A DNA stretch of 64,000 nucleotides from Bordetella genomosp. 7 (GTDB lineage Bacteria; Pseudomonadota; Gammaproteobacteria; Burkholderiales; Burkholderiaceae_B), in contig NZ_NEVK01000006.1 in assembly GCF_002261265.1 (NCBI RefSeq), forward strand, positions 62,001 through 126,000. The letters are read 5' to 3'. Made by a program: the position numbers and the translations under genes. Below the pieces are notes generated by a model that was given only the letters and a program-made list of their open reading frames with translations, had not been told where the DNA came from and made no database searches. Below are positions 8,660 to 18,429 of this stretch, piece after piece. How positions within the stretch are numbered: position 1 is the stretch's first letter; the number at the start of each line of letters is the position of its first letter.

Positions 8660-10032
8660 CGCCGCGCCTGCTCGGCGCCTGCTGCGCCATCGGCTTATGG
8701 TTGCTGCTGTGCCTGTGGGCGTGGCGCCAGTCACGCCGGCGGGCGGCGCGGCTGGCCCAGGCCGGGCGCGACCTGCGTGCGCCGGCCGACGAGACCGCGG
8801 TGCTGGTGGCGCACGCCAGCCAGACAGGACAAGCCGAAGCGCTGGCCGCGCAGACGGCCGAAACCTTGCGGCGCGGCGGGCTGCCCGCCCGCGTCGCGGC
8901 GCTGGGCCAGCTGGATCCCGCGTCAATGAGCCGCTACAGGCGGCTGCTGGTGGTGGCCAGCACCTATGGCGAGGGCGACCCGCCCGATAACGCCGCCTTG
9001 TTCGTCGAGAAGGTGATGGCCGCGCAACAGGCGGGCACGCTGGCGCTGGCTCACTTGCGTTATGCCGTGCTGGCGCTGGGCGACAGCAGCTATCGCCATT
9101 TCTGTGGATTTGGCCGGCAGGTTGACGCCTGGCTGCGCGAGCACGGCGCAAGGCCGCTGTTCGACCGCGTCGAGGCCGACAAGGCCGACCCGGCAGCCCT
9201 GCGCCACTGGCAGCGCCACCTTGGCCAACTGACCGGGTGCGCCGGCCTGCCCGATTGGGAAGCGCCAGCTTATCAACCCTGGCGCCTGGCACGGCGCAGC
9301 CTGCTGAACCCGGGTAGCCAGGGCGGGCCCTGCTTCCATCTGGAACTCGAGCCACTGGGCGAGCCATCGGCCTGGACGGCGGGCGACATCGCGGAAATCG
9401 CCCCGCGCGACGGCCGCGGCGGCGCATTGCTGCCATACCGCGCCTATTCCGTTGCATCGGTGCCAGCGGACGGCGCGCTCCACCTGCTGGTGCGGCAAGT
9501 GCGCGACGCACAGGGCCGATTGGGCCCAGGCAGCGGCTGGCTGACCGAACTGGCGCAGCCAGGCGACACGATAGACCTGCGCCTGCGCTCGAACGCGAAC
9601 TTCCACCCGCCCGCCGACGGACGGCCATTGCTTTTGATCGGCAACGGCACCGGCCTTGCCGGCCTGCGCGCCCTGCTCAAGGCGCGCATCGCGGCCGGCC
9701 ATGACCGCAACTGGCTCGTGTTCGGCGAGCGCCAGGCCGAGCATGACTGGTTCTACCGCGCCGAGATCCAGCGATGGCTCGCGCAAGGCCGGCTGCAACG
9801 CCTGGACGCCGTGTTCTCGCGCGATGCGCCGACACGACGCTACGTGCAGCATGCGCTTGCCGATGCCGCGGCCGACGTGGCCGCGTGGGTCCGGGCCGGC
9901 GCCGATATCTACGTATGCGGCAGCCTGCAGGGCATGGCGCAAGGCGTGGACGAGGCGCTGGCCGCGATACTGGGCGAAGAAGGCCTGGCGGGCTTGCGCC
10001 GGGCCAACCGCTACCGGCGCGACGTGTACTGA
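8656..10032 (+). CDS. Membrane-anchored flavodoxin/FNR-type reductase
   Basis: A 458-residue protein resembling the flavoprotein part of sulfite or cytochrome P450 reductase. One N-terminal membrane helix (about 3-22) is followed by a flavodoxin domain (about 47-190; VLVAHASQTGQAEALA and STYGEGDPPDNA for FMN, LALGDSSYRHFCGFG). The FAD/NAD(P)H reductase module occupies about 205-458 (PYRAYSVAS for FAD, LIGNGTGLAGLRAL for nucleotide, C-terminal aromatic Tyr). It probably passes electrons from NADPH in the cytoplasm to the PepSY membrane protein. Start ATG overlaps the apbE stop (ATGA). Confidence 0.87.
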   Translation: MTPRLLGACCAIGLWLLLCLWAWRQSRRRAARLAQAGRDLRAPADETAVLVAHASQTGQAEALAAQTAETLRRGGLPARVAALGQLDPASMSRYRRLLVVASTYGEGDPPDNAALFVEKVMAAQQAGTLALAHLRYAVLALGDSSYRHFCGFGRQVDAWLREHGARPLFDRVEADKADPAALRHWQRHLGQLTGCAGLPDWEAPAYQPWRLARRSLLNPGSQGGPCFHLELEPLGEPSAWTAGDIAEIAPRDGRGGALLPYRAYSVASVPADGALHLLVRQVRDAQGRLGPGSGWLTELAQPGDTIDLRLRSNANFHPPADGRPLLLIGNGTGLAGLRALLKARIAAGHDRNWLVFGERQAEHDWFYRAEIQRWLAQGRLQRLDAVFSRDAPTRRYVQHALADAAADVAAWVRAGADIYVCGSLQGMAQGVDEALAAILGEEGLAGLRRANRYRRDVY

Positions 10033-10060
10033 CGCGCCGGGCCTGCCGCCGCGCGGGCGC

Positions 10061-11023
10061 CTACTGCAGCTTGATGCCGGCCTTCGCGATGACCTCGCCC
10101 CAGCGATCCTTTTCGGTCTGGATCTGCTCGCCGAATTCGGCGGGCGTGTTGCCCAACGGGAAAGCGCCCGTATCCGCCAGCTTCGCGGCGGTGGCGGGAT
10201 CGCGCACGGCGCGCGCGAACGCATCGGCCAGCTTGTCGCGTATGTCGGCCGGCAGCCCTGCCGGCGCCACGACGCCATACCACGCCGTCACGTCGTAGTT
10301 GGTATAGCCCTGCTCGGCGAAGGTCGGCACGTCGGGCAGCTGCGGATTGCGTTGCGTGCCGGTGATGGCAAGCGCGCGCAGGTGGCCGCTTTTGACGTAC
10401 GACTGCGATGAAGGGAAGTTATCGAAAATCACCGGCACGATGCCGCCCACCGCATCGGTCAGCGCGGGCGCCGAACCACGATAGGCGATGCTGTTCATCT
10501 TGGCGCCGGTGATCTGCAGGAACCACGTCATGCCCAGGTCATTGACGCCCCCTGCCCCGGCGTTGGCGTAGCCTTCCACGCCCGGACGGGCGCGCACGTA
10601 TTCCACGAACTCGGCCAGCGTGCGCGCTGGATATGACGGATGCACACTTAGGATGTTGGGGCTGGTGACCAGGTTGCTGACCGGAGTGAAATCCTTGATC
10701 GGGTCGTACGGCAGCTTGGGAAACAGGTGCGGCGCGGTGCCATGCGTGCTGACGGTAGCCAGCCCGATGGTGTAGCCGTCGGGCTTGGCGCGCGCGGTGG
10801 CGGTCATGCCGATCGTGCCGGATGCGCCGGTACGGTTCTCGACCACGATCTGCTGGCCCAGGATTTCACCGGCCTTGGCCGCGGCCACCCGGCCCACTAC
10901 GTCGGTGGGGCCGCCCGCCGAGAACGGGATGATGAGGGTAATGGGCCGGTCTGGAAACTCGGCGCGGGCCGCAGGCAGCGTCGCCAGCATGGCCAGCAAG
11001 AGCAGCGTCTTGCGGATGTTCAT
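10061..11023 (-). CDS. Bug-type tripartite tricarboxylate receptor
   Basis: Periplasmic solute-binding protein of 320 residues, signal peptide cleaved around ARA-EFPDRP (about 21). Family motifs are PITLIIPFSAGGPTDVVGR, VVENRTGASG, ADGYT-like KPDGYTIGLATVSTHG, and a C-terminal PTFAEQGYTNYD segment. Such proteins bind carboxylates or amides for TctAB-type permeases; no tctAB genes are nearby. It follows the D-aminoacylase gene by two bases; its AAGGAG ribosome-binding sequence overlaps that gene's TAA stop, so the two are co-translated. The ligand may be an N-acyl amino acid or its product. Confidence 0.92.
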   Translation of the reverse strand: MNIRKTLLLLAMLATLPAARAEFPDRPITLIIPFSAGGPTDVVGRVAAAKAGEILGQQIVVENRTGASGTIGMTATARAKPDGYTIGLATVSTHGTAPHLFPKLPYDPIKDFTPVSNLVTSPNILSVHPSYPARTLAEFVEYVRARPGVEGYANAGAGGVNDLGMTWFLQITGAKMNSIAYRGSAPALTDAVGGIVPVIFDNFPSSQSYVKSGHLRALAITGTQRNPQLPDVPTFAEQGYTNYDVTAWYGVVAPAGLPADIRDKLADAFARAVRDPATAAKLADTGAFPLGNTPAEFGEQIQTEKDRWGEVIAKAGIKLQ

Positions 11024-11025
11024 GG

Positions 11026-12504
11026 TTACTCCTTGGGTGCAGTGTCTTGCGCTTGGGGCGCCTGTGCGCCGCGCCGCAGGATGCGGCCCGGACGACGCTT
11101 CTCGCGCGGGGTGGGATAAATCTGGATTCCGTTGACCAGTACGGCCTCGATGCCTGCCGATGGCCGCTCCGGCGTGTCCCAGGTGGCGTTGTCGATCACC
11201 GTGTCGGCATCGAACACCACCACGTCGGCCCATGCGCCCACGCGCAGCACGCCCCGGTCCTGCAGGCCGAACACGCGCGCGGGCAGCGCCGTCATCTTGG
11301 CCACCGCCTGTTCCAGCGTCATGATGTTGGCCTCGCGCACGTAGCGCCCCAGTATCCGGGGAAACGTGCCCCACAAACGGGGATGAGGGTGGCTGTCGTT
11401 GGGCAGGCCGTCCGAGCCCACCATGCAGCATTCATGGCGGAAGATGCGCCGGACCTCCGCTTCGTCCATGGCGAAGTAGATTGCGCCGGCGGGCGACAGG
11501 CGCCGGGCGGCCTCGGTAGGGCTGCAATTCCAGTTTGCGGCGATATCCCGCAGGTATTGCCCGCTGCATTCGGGATGAGGCGTCGACCACGTGATGCGGA
11601 TGTCGTCGATTGCATCGGCGCGCTCGGGAATCAGGATGGTGGAACTGCCCGGATATGGGTAGATGTCCAGCGCCACCTCCACTCCCTGTTCACGGGCGAG
11701 GTCGATGTTGGCCAGCGTGGCTGCGCTGCGGCCCCAGTTGCGCGGCAGCATGCACTTGTGGTGTGAGAGCACCGTGGCGCAACCGGTGGCGCGCGCCACC
11801 TGCAGCACCTCTTGCACGGCCTCTTCGACCGCATCGCCTTCATTGCGGATATGGCTGGTGTGCAAGGCGCCCAGCCGGGCCGCCACCCGGGCCAGGCCCT
11901 CGAGTTCGGAGGGCCGGGCTGCCGCGCCGGGATCGTAGGCCAGGCCGGTGCTGAACCCCACCGCGCCCGCCTGCAGCGACTGTTCGAGCATGGCCTCCAT
12001 GGCCGCCTGCTCGGCGGCGGTCGGCGTGCCCGCCGGCTGGGCCATGGCGGCCAGCCGCAGGTTGGCATGCCCCACCAGCGCGGCTACGTTGATCAGGGGC
12101 TGTTGCGTGCGCAGCGTGTCAAAGTAGGCCGCCATGTCGGCAAACAGCGGCGTCTGGCCCAGCAGCGCCAGCGCGGCGGCGGTATTGCCGGGCAGGGGCG
12201 CGGGCGCCCCGCTGACCCCGCAGTTGCCCACCACCACCGTCGTGATGCCCTGCGTCACCTTCCAGGGCAGATCGGGCCGCTCGACGAACATCAAGTCATC
12301 GTGGCCATGCACATCAATAAAGCCGGGCGCCACGATCCGGCCGCCGGCGTCGATTTCGCGATGCGCGGCGCGGCCCGACAGATCGCCCATCGCGGCAATG
12401 CGGTCGCCGACAATGCCCAGGTCGGCGCGGCGGCGCGGCGCGCCCCCGCCGTCTATCAGCCATCCGCCGGTGATCTTGACATCCAGTACTTCTGTATCTT
12501 GCAT
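11026..12504 (-). CDS. N-acyl-D-amino-acid deacylase (D-aminoacylase)
   Basis: Amidohydrolase-superfamily enzyme of 492 residues that hydrolyses N-acyl-D-amino acids. Visible marks are the N-terminal beta-sandwich start (ITGGWLIDGGGAPRRRADLGI), the metal motif GFIDVHGHDD, the conserved VVVGNCGVS with its bridging Cys, TVLSHHKC, and MVGSDGLPNDSHPHPR with the catalytic Asp. The ATG at 12504 is preferred; the frame is open 24 codons more but that part is arginine/proline-rich and not family-like. First gene of a two-gene operon with a Bug receptor, divergent from a LysR regulator that likely controls it. Other amidohydrolase substrates cannot be excluded. Confidence 0.9.
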   Translation of the reverse strand: MQDTEVLDVKITGGWLIDGGGAPRRRADLGIVGDRIAAMGDLSGRAAHREIDAGGRIVAPGFIDVHGHDDLMFVERPDLPWKVTQGITTVVVGNCGVSGAPAPLPGNTAAALALLGQTPLFADMAAYFDTLRTQQPLINVAALVGHANLRLAAMAQPAGTPTAAEQAAMEAMLEQSLQAGAVGFSTGLAYDPGAAARPSELEGLARVAARLGALHTSHIRNEGDAVEEAVQEVLQVARATGCATVLSHHKCMLPRNWGRSAATLANIDLAREQGVEVALDIYPYPGSSTILIPERADAIDDIRITWSTPHPECSGQYLRDIAANWNCSPTEAARRLSPAGAIYFAMDEAEVRRIFRHECCMVGSDGLPNDSHPHPRLWGTFPRILGRYVREANIMTLEQAVAKMTALPARVFGLQDRGVLRVGAWADVVVFDADTVIDNATWDTPERPSAGIEAVLVNGIQIYPTPREKRRPGRILRRGAQAPQAQDTAPKE

Positions 12505-12619
12505 CGGTGTGCCGGGGCGCGGACTGCTGCCGCAGTGCGCATATCGTGGGAAAACGCCGAGTATCGCTCCCGGCATTAATCTGGAAAAATCGTTTTAGTT
12601 TATGTATCTATTCTGAATC

Positions 12620-13609
12620 ATGATGAATCGGCTGCCCAAGCACGTCACCCTCAAGCACTTGAACGCTTTTGTCGCCGTTGCGCAGGAAGCCAGTTTTACG
12701 CTGGCGGCGCGGCGCATGTTCCAGACCCAGTCGTCCATTACGGGGCTGGTGCGCCAGCTTGAAGACGCATTGGGAACGCAGCTGTTCGCCCGCACCAGCC
12801 GCAAGGTGGCGCTGACCCAGATAGGGCAGGAATTCCTGCCGCGCGTCATGCGATTGCTGGCCGACTTCGATGGCGCGATTGAAGATGTGGTGCGCTATGG
12901 CACGCTTGAACGCGGCCGCGTGGCAGTGGCCGCGGCGCCATCGGCGATCACCGAGATCATCGCGCCGGCGGCTGCGGGATACGTGCAGCGCAGGCCTGGC
13001 ATACGCCTGTACCTGCGCGACGACAACTCGGGGCGCATCCAGCGGCTGGTCGCGGCGCAGGACGTGGACTTCGGCCTGACCAGCCACTGGGCCGACGCGC
13101 CCAGCCTGCACTTCGAGCCGTTGCTCGAAGACCGCTTTGGCGTGCTGTACCACGCCGATGACGACGCGGTGCGGCCGGACCGCGCCGGCTACGTGCGATG
13201 GGCGTCGCTGGCGGGCCACAAGCTGGTGGGGGTAGTGGACGAGACGGGCATCATGGCCCTGTTGCGGGGCCGCGCCGACCTGCCCATTGCCGCCGCCGCC
13301 CCATTCTATGAGGCATCCAGCACCACATCGCAAGCCGCCTTGGTAAAAGCCGGCATGGGCGTGGCGCTGTTGCCCGCGTTGGCCGCGCAGCGCGTGCAAG
13401 AGCCCGGGTTGAGGTTTTCGCTGCTGAGCCGCCCCACGCTGGTGCGCACCCTGTGCCTGATCCGGCGCCGCGACCACGCGCTGGCGCCGGCGGCGCTGGA
13501 GTTGATGCAGGTATTGCGCGAGCATGTGGCGCGCATAGAGCTGCCGCGCGGCTGCCGTGCATTGCGGGCGCCGCGCGCGCAGCCTGGCCCTACTGAAGCG
13601 TGCGCGTGA
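12620..13609 (+). CDS. LysR-family transcriptional regulator
   Basis: A 329-residue regulator. The N-terminal winged helix-turn-helix is clear ([38 protein letters not shown] split over residues 10-50), followed by a periplasmic-binding-like effector domain. It is transcribed away from the D-aminoacylase/Bug pair across a 115-base AT-rich gap, so it probably regulates that operon. ATG at 12623 is an equal alternative start. The last 20 bases overlap, in the opposite direction, the end of clpB. Confidence 0.9.
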   Translation: MMNRLPKHVTLKHLNAFVAVAQEASFTLAARRMFQTQSSITGLVRQLEDALGTQLFARTSRKVALTQIGQEFLPRVMRLLADFDGAIEDVVRYGTLERGRVAVAAAPSAITEIIAPAAAGYVQRRPGIRLYLRDDNSGRIQRLVAAQDVDFGLTSHWADAPSLHFEPLLEDRFGVLYHADDDAVRPDRAGYVRWASLAGHKLVGVVDETGIMALLRGRADLPIAAAAPFYEASSTTSQAALVKAGMGVALLPALAAQRVQEPGLRFSLLSRPTLVRTLCLIRRRDHALAPAALELMQVLREHVARIELPRGCRALRAPRAQPGPTEACA

Positions 13610-16184
13610 ACACGAACTGGCCGTCGCGCCAATCCACGGGCACCACGTCGCGCGGGCCGAACTCGCCTTCCAGGATCAGCCTGGCGACCGGGTTCTCGAT
13701 CTGCTGCTGGATGGCGCGCTTGAGCGGCCGTGCGCCAAACACCGGGTCGAAGCCGGCTCGCGCCAGCTCGGCCAGCGCGGCGTCCGAAACCTCCAGGCGC
13801 ATGTCCTGCTGCTCGAGCCGGTCGGCCAGCCGCTTGAGCTGGATGCGGGCAATCGACTCGATGTGCTGGGCCTCGAGCCCGTGGAACACCACGATCTCAT
13901 CGATGCGGTTCAGGAACTCGGGGCGGAACGACTGTTTGAGTTCGTCCCACACCACGGCCTTGATCACATCGTAGGGCTGCCCGGCCATGCTCTGGATATG
14001 CTGCGAACCCAGGTTGGACGTCATCACGATGACGGTGTTGCGGAAGTCGACCGTGCGGCCCTGGCCATCGGTAAGCCGGCCGTCGTCCAGCACCTGCAGC
14101 AGCACGTTGAAGACGTCGGGGTGGGCTTTCTCGACTTCGTCGAGCAGCACCACGCTGTACGGCTTGCGGCGCACGGCTTCGGTCAGGTAGCCGCCTTCTT
14201 CGTAGCCCACGTATCCGGGCGGCGCGCCGATCAGGCGGGCCACCGAGTGCTTTTCCATGAACTCGCTCATGTCGATGCGTATCATGTGCTCGTCGGAATC
14301 GAACAGGAAGTCGGCCAGCGCCCGCGTGAGTTCGGTCTTGCCCACGCCCGTGGGCCCCAGGAACAGGAACGACCCATAAGGCCGCGACGGGTCGGCCAGC
14401 CCGGCGCGCGAGCGGCGGATGGCATCGGACACCAGCCGCACGGCCTCGTCCTGGCCGACCACGCGCTTGTGCAGGTGGTCTTCCATTTGCAGCAGCTTCT
14501 CGCGTTCGCCCTGCATCATCTTGGCTACCGGAATACCGGTAGCGCGCGACACCACTTCGGCGATTTCTTCGGCGCCGACCTGGGTGCGCAGCAGCCGGGG
14601 CTTGCCGTCTTGCGGGTCGCCCTGCTTTTCGGCGCGGTCGGCCGCCTGCAGGCGCGCTTCCAGCCCCGGCAGCTTGCCATACTGAAGCTCGGCCAGCTTG
14701 TCGAATTGCCCCTTGCGCTGCAGCTCGGCCATTTCGGCGCGCACGCGGTCGATTTCTTCCTTGATGGCCTGGGTGCCTTGCACGGCCGCCTTTTCGGCCT
14801 TCCAGATTTCTTCGTAGTCGTTGTACTCGCGCTGCAGGTTCTCGAGCTCTTCTTCAATGGCGGCCAGGCGGCGCTTGGACCCTTCGTCGGATTCTTTGCG
14901 CACGGCCTCGCGCTCGATCTTGAGCTGGATGATGCGGCGATCGAGCCGGTCCATGACTTCGGGCTTGGAATCGATTTCCATGCGGATGCGCGCGGCCGCC
15001 TCGTCGATCAGGTCGATGGCCTTGTCGGGCAGGAAGCGGTCGGTGATATACCGGTGCGAGAGCTCGGCCGCAGCCACGATGGCCGGGTCGGTGATCTCGA
15101 CGCCGTGGTGGATTTCGTAGCGCTCCTGCAGGCCGCGCAGGATCGCGATGGTCGATTCCACGTCGGGTTCGTTGACCAGCACCTTCTGGAAGCGCCGTTC
15201 GAGCGCCGCGTCTTTTTCGATGTACTTGCGATATTCGTCCAGCGTGGTCGCGCCAATGCAATGCAGTTCGCCGCGCGCAAGCGCAGGCTTGAGCATGTTG
15301 CCGGCGTCCATGGCGCCTTCGGCCTTGCCGGCGCCCACCATGGTGTGCAATTCATCGATGAACACGATGTTCTGTCCGTCGTCCTGCGCCAATTCCTTGA
15401 GCACGGCTTTCAGGCGTTCTTCGAATTCGCCGCGGAACTTGGCGCCGGCCAGCAGCGCGGCCAGGTCCAGCGACAGCACGCGCTTGCCGCGCAGCGTCTC
15501 GGGGACTTCGCCATTGACGATGCGCTGGGCCAGCCCTTCGGCGATGGCCGTCTTGCCCACGCCCGGCTCGCCGATAAGCACCGGGTTGTTCTTGGTGCGG
15601 CGCTGCAGTATCTGGATGGTGCGGCGGATCTCGTCGTCGCGGCCGATCACCGGGTCAAGCTTGCCCTCGCGCGCACGCTCGGTGAGATCGAGCGTGTACT
15701 TGGCCAGCGCCTCGCGGTGCGATTCGCCGTCGGCGCCGGACACATTCTCGCCGCCGCGCACCGCGTCGATGGCGGCTTCCAGCGCCTTTTTCTGCAGCCC
15801 TGCGTCGCGCAGGATGGTGCCGGCCTGGCCCTTGTCGTCGGCCAGCGCCAACAGGAACAGCTCGCTGGCGATGTAGGTGTCGCCCCGGCGCGCCGCTTCT
15901 TTGTCGGTGCGGGTGAGCACCGCCTGCAGTTCGCGCCCGACCTGCACAGTGTCGTTGCCCTGCACCTGCGGCAGCGCATTCAGCGCCGAATCGAGCGCCG
16001 CGTTGACGCGGTTGACGGCCACGCCGGCGCGCGCCAGCAGGCTGGCGGCCCCGCTGTCCGGGTCGCCCAGCAGGGCGGCCAGCACGTGCACCGGTTCGAT
16101 ATAGGGATGGTCATTGCGGCCGGCCAGGCTCTGGGCATCGGCCAGCGCTTGCTGGAACTTGGTGGTGAGTTTGTCGAATCGCAT
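13590..16184 (-). CDS. clpB: Protein disaggregase ClpB
   Basis: AAA+ chaperone of 864 residues that works with DnaK to pull apart aggregates. Order of parts: N domain ([20 protein letters not shown]), first AAA module with Walker [11 protein letters not shown] and Walker B IVFIDELH, a charged coiled-coil middle domain (about 400-540), second AAA module with [10 protein letters not shown] and [12 protein letters not shown], and the C-terminal small domain. The middle coiled coil separates it from ClpA/ClpC. The start is the ATG at 16182-16184 where the family N-terminus begins. A sigma-32-like promoter lies 60-90 bases upstream. Confidence 0.97.
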   Translation of the reverse strand: MRFDKLTTKFQQALADAQSLAGRNDHPYIEPVHVLAALLGDPDSGAASLLARAGVAVNRVNAALDSALNALPQVQGNDTVQVGRELQAVLTRTDKEAARRGDTYIASELFLLALADDKGQAGTILRDAGLQKKALEAAIDAVRGGENVSGADGESHREALAKYTLDLTERAREGKLDPVIGRDDEIRRTIQILQRRTKNNPVLIGEPGVGKTAIAEGLAQRIVNGEVPETLRGKRVLSLDLAALLAGAKFRGEFEERLKAVLKELAQDDGQNIVFIDELHTMVGAGKAEGAMDAGNMLKPALARGELHCIGATTLDEYRKYIEKDAALERRFQKVLVNEPDVESTIAILRGLQERYEIHHGVEITDPAIVAAAELSHRYITDRFLPDKAIDLIDEAAARIRMEIDSKPEVMDRLDRRIIQLKIEREAVRKESDEGSKRRLAAIEEELENLQREYNDYEEIWKAEKAAVQGTQAIKEEIDRVRAEMAELQRKGQFDKLAELQYGKLPGLEARLQAADRAEKQGDPQDGKPRLLRTQVGAEEIAEVVSRATGIPVAKMMQGEREKLLQMEDHLHKRVVGQDEAVRLVSDAIRRSRAGLADPSRPYGSFLFLGPTGVGKTELTRALADFLFDSDEHMIRIDMSEFMEKHSVARLIGAPPGYVGYEEGGYLTEAVRRKPYSVVLLDEVEKAHPDVFNVLLQVLDDGRLTDGQGRTVDFRNTVIVMTSNLGSQHIQSMAGQPYDVIKAVVWDELKQSFRPEFLNRIDEIVVFHGLEAQHIESIARIQLKRLADRLEQQDMRLEVSDAALAELARAGFDPVFGARPLKRAIQQQIENPVARLILEGEFGPRDVVPVDWRDGQFVFTRTLQ

Positions 16185-16247
16185 AGGTGTCTTAGGCTTG
16201 AATGGGGAGCCTGACCGACAGGATTCGCGGCGGGCTCGATGACATAC

Positions 16248-16275
16248 ATGTGCGGGCGCGCCGGGCAATTTCAAG
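16248..16275 (-). promoter_or_regulatory. Candidate sigma-32 promoter of clpB
   Basis: Read on the minus strand, CTTGAAA (16275-16269) is followed after 12 bases by CCCGCACAT (16256-16248). The -35 is a perfect heat-shock hexamer; the -10 is a partial match to CCCCATNT. The spacing and the 64-base leader to the clpB ATG are reasonable. Confidence 0.5.
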
Positions 16276-16491
16276 ACATAGCCGGGCCCTGGCCCACCGT
16301 TGCCGGAGCGCAACAGAACGGCTGCCGCCGTGCGCATCGCGCGCGGCTCCGCGGCATCTGTTGCCGGGCCCCCCATTGCCTACCACAAACCGGCCGGTTC
16401 TGAAACAAACACAAAAACCACCATACATCCAGCAAGCAATACAATAGGGGTTCATCATTAATTGTCGTCAGGCGCCGGTTCGCGTATAGGC

Positions 16492-16505
16492 TTGATCGAC
16501 ATCAA
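16492..16505. promoter_or_regulatory. FNR/ANR box
   Basis: TTGAT-CGAC-ATCAA is a perfect match to the TTGAT-N4-ATCAA consensus bound by FNR-type regulators. It ends eight bases before the ATG of the fnr-like gene and overlaps its ribosome-binding region. The position suggests that the regulator represses its own gene rather than activates it. Confidence 0.75.
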
Positions 16506-16513
16506 GGTAAATC

Positions 16514-17242
16514 ATGCAAAAACGTGTCCCCCTGCCGCCAGATTCCGTGAACTGCTCCACCTGCATGCTCGGGCATGTCTGCATTCCGGTGGGCATGGCC
16601 GCCGGCGATGTCGAACAGCTGGACGAGCTCGTGCAAGAACGGGCCCGCATCGAGAAAGGCAAGGCGCTCTATACCCTGCAGGACCCGCTGGATGCTGTCT
16701 ACAGCGTACGCTACGGCAGCATGAAAACCCAGATAGAAGATGCCGCGGGCCACGTGCAGATCACCGGGTTTCACCTGCCCGGCGAGGTCGTGGGCCTGGA
16801 CGGCATGCTCGAGGGCCGACACGTGTCGACGGCGCTGGCCATGGAAGACTCCGAGGTCTGCGTCATACGTCTGTCGCAAATCGACCACGTCGCCAGCCAC
16901 CTGCCGTCGCTGCAACACCAGATGCGCCGGCTGATGAGCCGCGAACTCGGCCGGTCGTACCAGATGCTGGCATCGCTGGGCGGCATGCGTTCCGAACAAC
17001 GGCTGGCGGCGTTCCTGCTGAATCTCTCGCAGCGCTATGCCGCATTGGGGTATTCGTCCACCGAATTCGTGCTGCGCATGAGCCGCGAAGAAATCGGCAA
17101 TTACCTGGGTCTGACGCTGGAAACGGCCAGCCGTCTGTTTTCGCGTTTCGCACGCGAAGGTTTGATAAAAATCAATCAACGCGAAGTTCGTTTGCTCGAC
17201 GTGCCCACCCTGAAGCAGATGCTGGGCCAGGACGCCTGCTGA
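16514..17242 (+). CDS. FNR-type oxygen-sensing regulator
   Basis: Crp/Fnr-family protein of 242 residues. Four cysteines fit the oxygen-sensing 4Fe-4S cluster: Cys14, Cys17 and Cys23 in the N-terminal NCSTCMLGHVC, and Cys116 in the effector domain. The recognition helix contains LTLETASRLFSRF, with the E-SR residues that read TTGAT. Known relatives are E. coli Fnr, Pseudomonas Anr and Bordetella Btr. It probably switches respiratory genes when oxygen falls. A perfect FNR box sits directly before its own start, so autoregulation is likely. Confidence 0.93.
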   Translation: MQKRVPLPPDSVNCSTCMLGHVCIPVGMAAGDVEQLDELVQERARIEKGKALYTLQDPLDAVYSVRYGSMKTQIEDAAGHVQITGFHLPGEVVGLDGMLEGRHVSTALAMEDSEVCVIRLSQIDHVASHLPSLQHQMRRLMSRELGRSYQMLASLGGMRSEQRLAAFLLNLSQRYAALGYSSTEFVLRMSREEIGNYLGLTLETASRLFSRFAREGLIKINQREVRLLDVPTLKQMLGQDAC

Positions 17243-17256
17243 CCCCTCGCGCAGAC

Positions 17257-18390
17257 ATGCGCACGCGCATTCTTCGTGCCGTCTCGGCCATGGCGATATC
17301 CCTCGCGCTGATGGCGCAGGCCGATGCGCAGACGCCCCTGCCGCCTCCGTACAACTACGACGAACCCCTGCCCGCGGCGCCGCGTCCCGCACCCGCCCCG
17401 CAGGATATGCGGCTGGGCGCCGGCAAGCAGACATACCGCATGCCGGTATATGCGAACCGCAAGCTGGCGGGCCCGCTCGACGATGTGCGCCGCGTGGTGG
17501 TGATGCTGCCCGACGACCGTGGCGATGCAGACCGCCATTACCAGCACATCGACACCCTTTTGCAGCGCGATGCCGAGCGCCGCGCCGATACACTGGTCCT
17601 GGCGCTGGAGTTCCCCGGCGTCGTCGACACGGGCCACGCCGGCCGCCCGGCGTGGCGCAAGGCCGCCTGGCAGAACGGCGGGCTGAGCGTGCGCGCGTCG
17701 GGCCGCCCCGGCCCGGTCGGCGCCTTCCAGGTGCTCGACGACCTGCTGGGCTGGCTTGCCGACCGCCAGCGCCTGCCCATGCTGGCGCAGGTGGTGCTGG
17801 CCGGACACTCCGGCGGCGCGCAGCTGCTGCAGCGCTACGCCATCCTCAACAACGCCGACGGCCCGCTGCGGCAGGCGGGGCTGGAGATACGCTACGTCAT
17901 TGCCAACGCGCCGTCATACCTGTATCTGGGCAACGAACGGCCGCGCCGCCGCGGCGCCGGCTTCGAACCCTACGAGCGGGGTATCTGCCCGACGTACAAC
18001 CAGTACCCATACGGCCCGCAGAACCTGCCCCCGTATGCGGCGGGCGCCGACCCCGCCAGCCTGTTTGTGCGCTATGCGCGGCGCGACGTCGTATACCTGT
18101 TGGGCAGCGCCGATACCAATCCGGAAGCCCACGGCCTGGACCAACGCTGCGGCGCCGAGGCGCAGGGGTCCACCCGCCTGTCGCGCGGCCAGGGCTATTT
18201 GCGCTACGACCGCCTGCTGGCCAGCCGCGGCGCCAGGCAACAGGTGCTGCGCCACGAGCACCAGCAGGTCGCGGGCGTGGGGCACGACGCGGGTGCGATG
18301 TTCGGGTCGCTGTGCGGCACGCGCGCGTTGCTGGGCGACGCCGCTCGCGTCGGCCCGCAGGCCGCAACGTGCCGGCCTGTCGATCCCTGA
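17257..18390 (+). CDS. Exported alpha/beta-hydrolase-like protein
   Basis: A 377-residue protein with an N-terminal signal peptide (ISLALMAQADAQ, cleavage about 25) and a proline-rich stretch after it. The nucleophile-elbow motif GHSGG (Ser185) in VVLAGHSGGAQLLQR marks an alpha/beta hydrolase fold. A DTN at about 287 and GVGHDAGAMF late could supply the acid and His. The start is the ATG 14 bases after the regulator stop; the frame is open much further upstream but only in clearly non-coding shadow sequence. Substrate is unknown; relatives are described loosely as esterases or depolymerase-like hydrolases. Confidence 0.75.
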   Translation: MRTRILRAVSAMAISLALMAQADAQTPLPPPYNYDEPLPAAPRPAPAPQDMRLGAGKQTYRMPVYANRKLAGPLDDVRRVVVMLPDDRGDADRHYQHIDTLLQRDAERRADTLVLALEFPGVVDTGHAGRPAWRKAAWQNGGLSVRASGRPGPVGAFQVLDDLLGWLADRQRLPMLAQVVLAGHSGGAQLLQRYAILNNADGPLRQAGLEIRYVIANAPSYLYLGNERPRRRGAGFEPYERGICPTYNQYPYGPQNLPPYAAGADPASLFVRYARRDVVYLLGSADTNPEAHGLDQRCGAEAQGSTRLSRGQGYLRYDRLLASRGARQQVLRHEHQQVAGVGHDAGAMFGSLCGTRALLGDAARVGPQAATCRPVDP

Positions 18391-18429
18391 CCCGGCCCCG
18401 GGCCCGCACAGCCTGTCCGGCAGGCCGGG

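Larger units (their letters stand above)
16185..16513. other. Intergenic region clpB / fnr-like gene
   Basis: Divergent control region of 329 bases. It holds a heat-shock-type promoter for clpB near 16248-16275, an AT-richer stretch at 16380-16470, and the FNR box at 16492-16505 next to the regulator gene. Short open frames here have no family features and poor codon usage; I do not call them genes. Confidence 0.5.

Noticed and set aside
13557..16214. An 885-codon open frame on the plus strand opposite clpB
   Set aside because: ClpB is unmistakable on the minus strand; the opposite frame is a codon-bias shadow.
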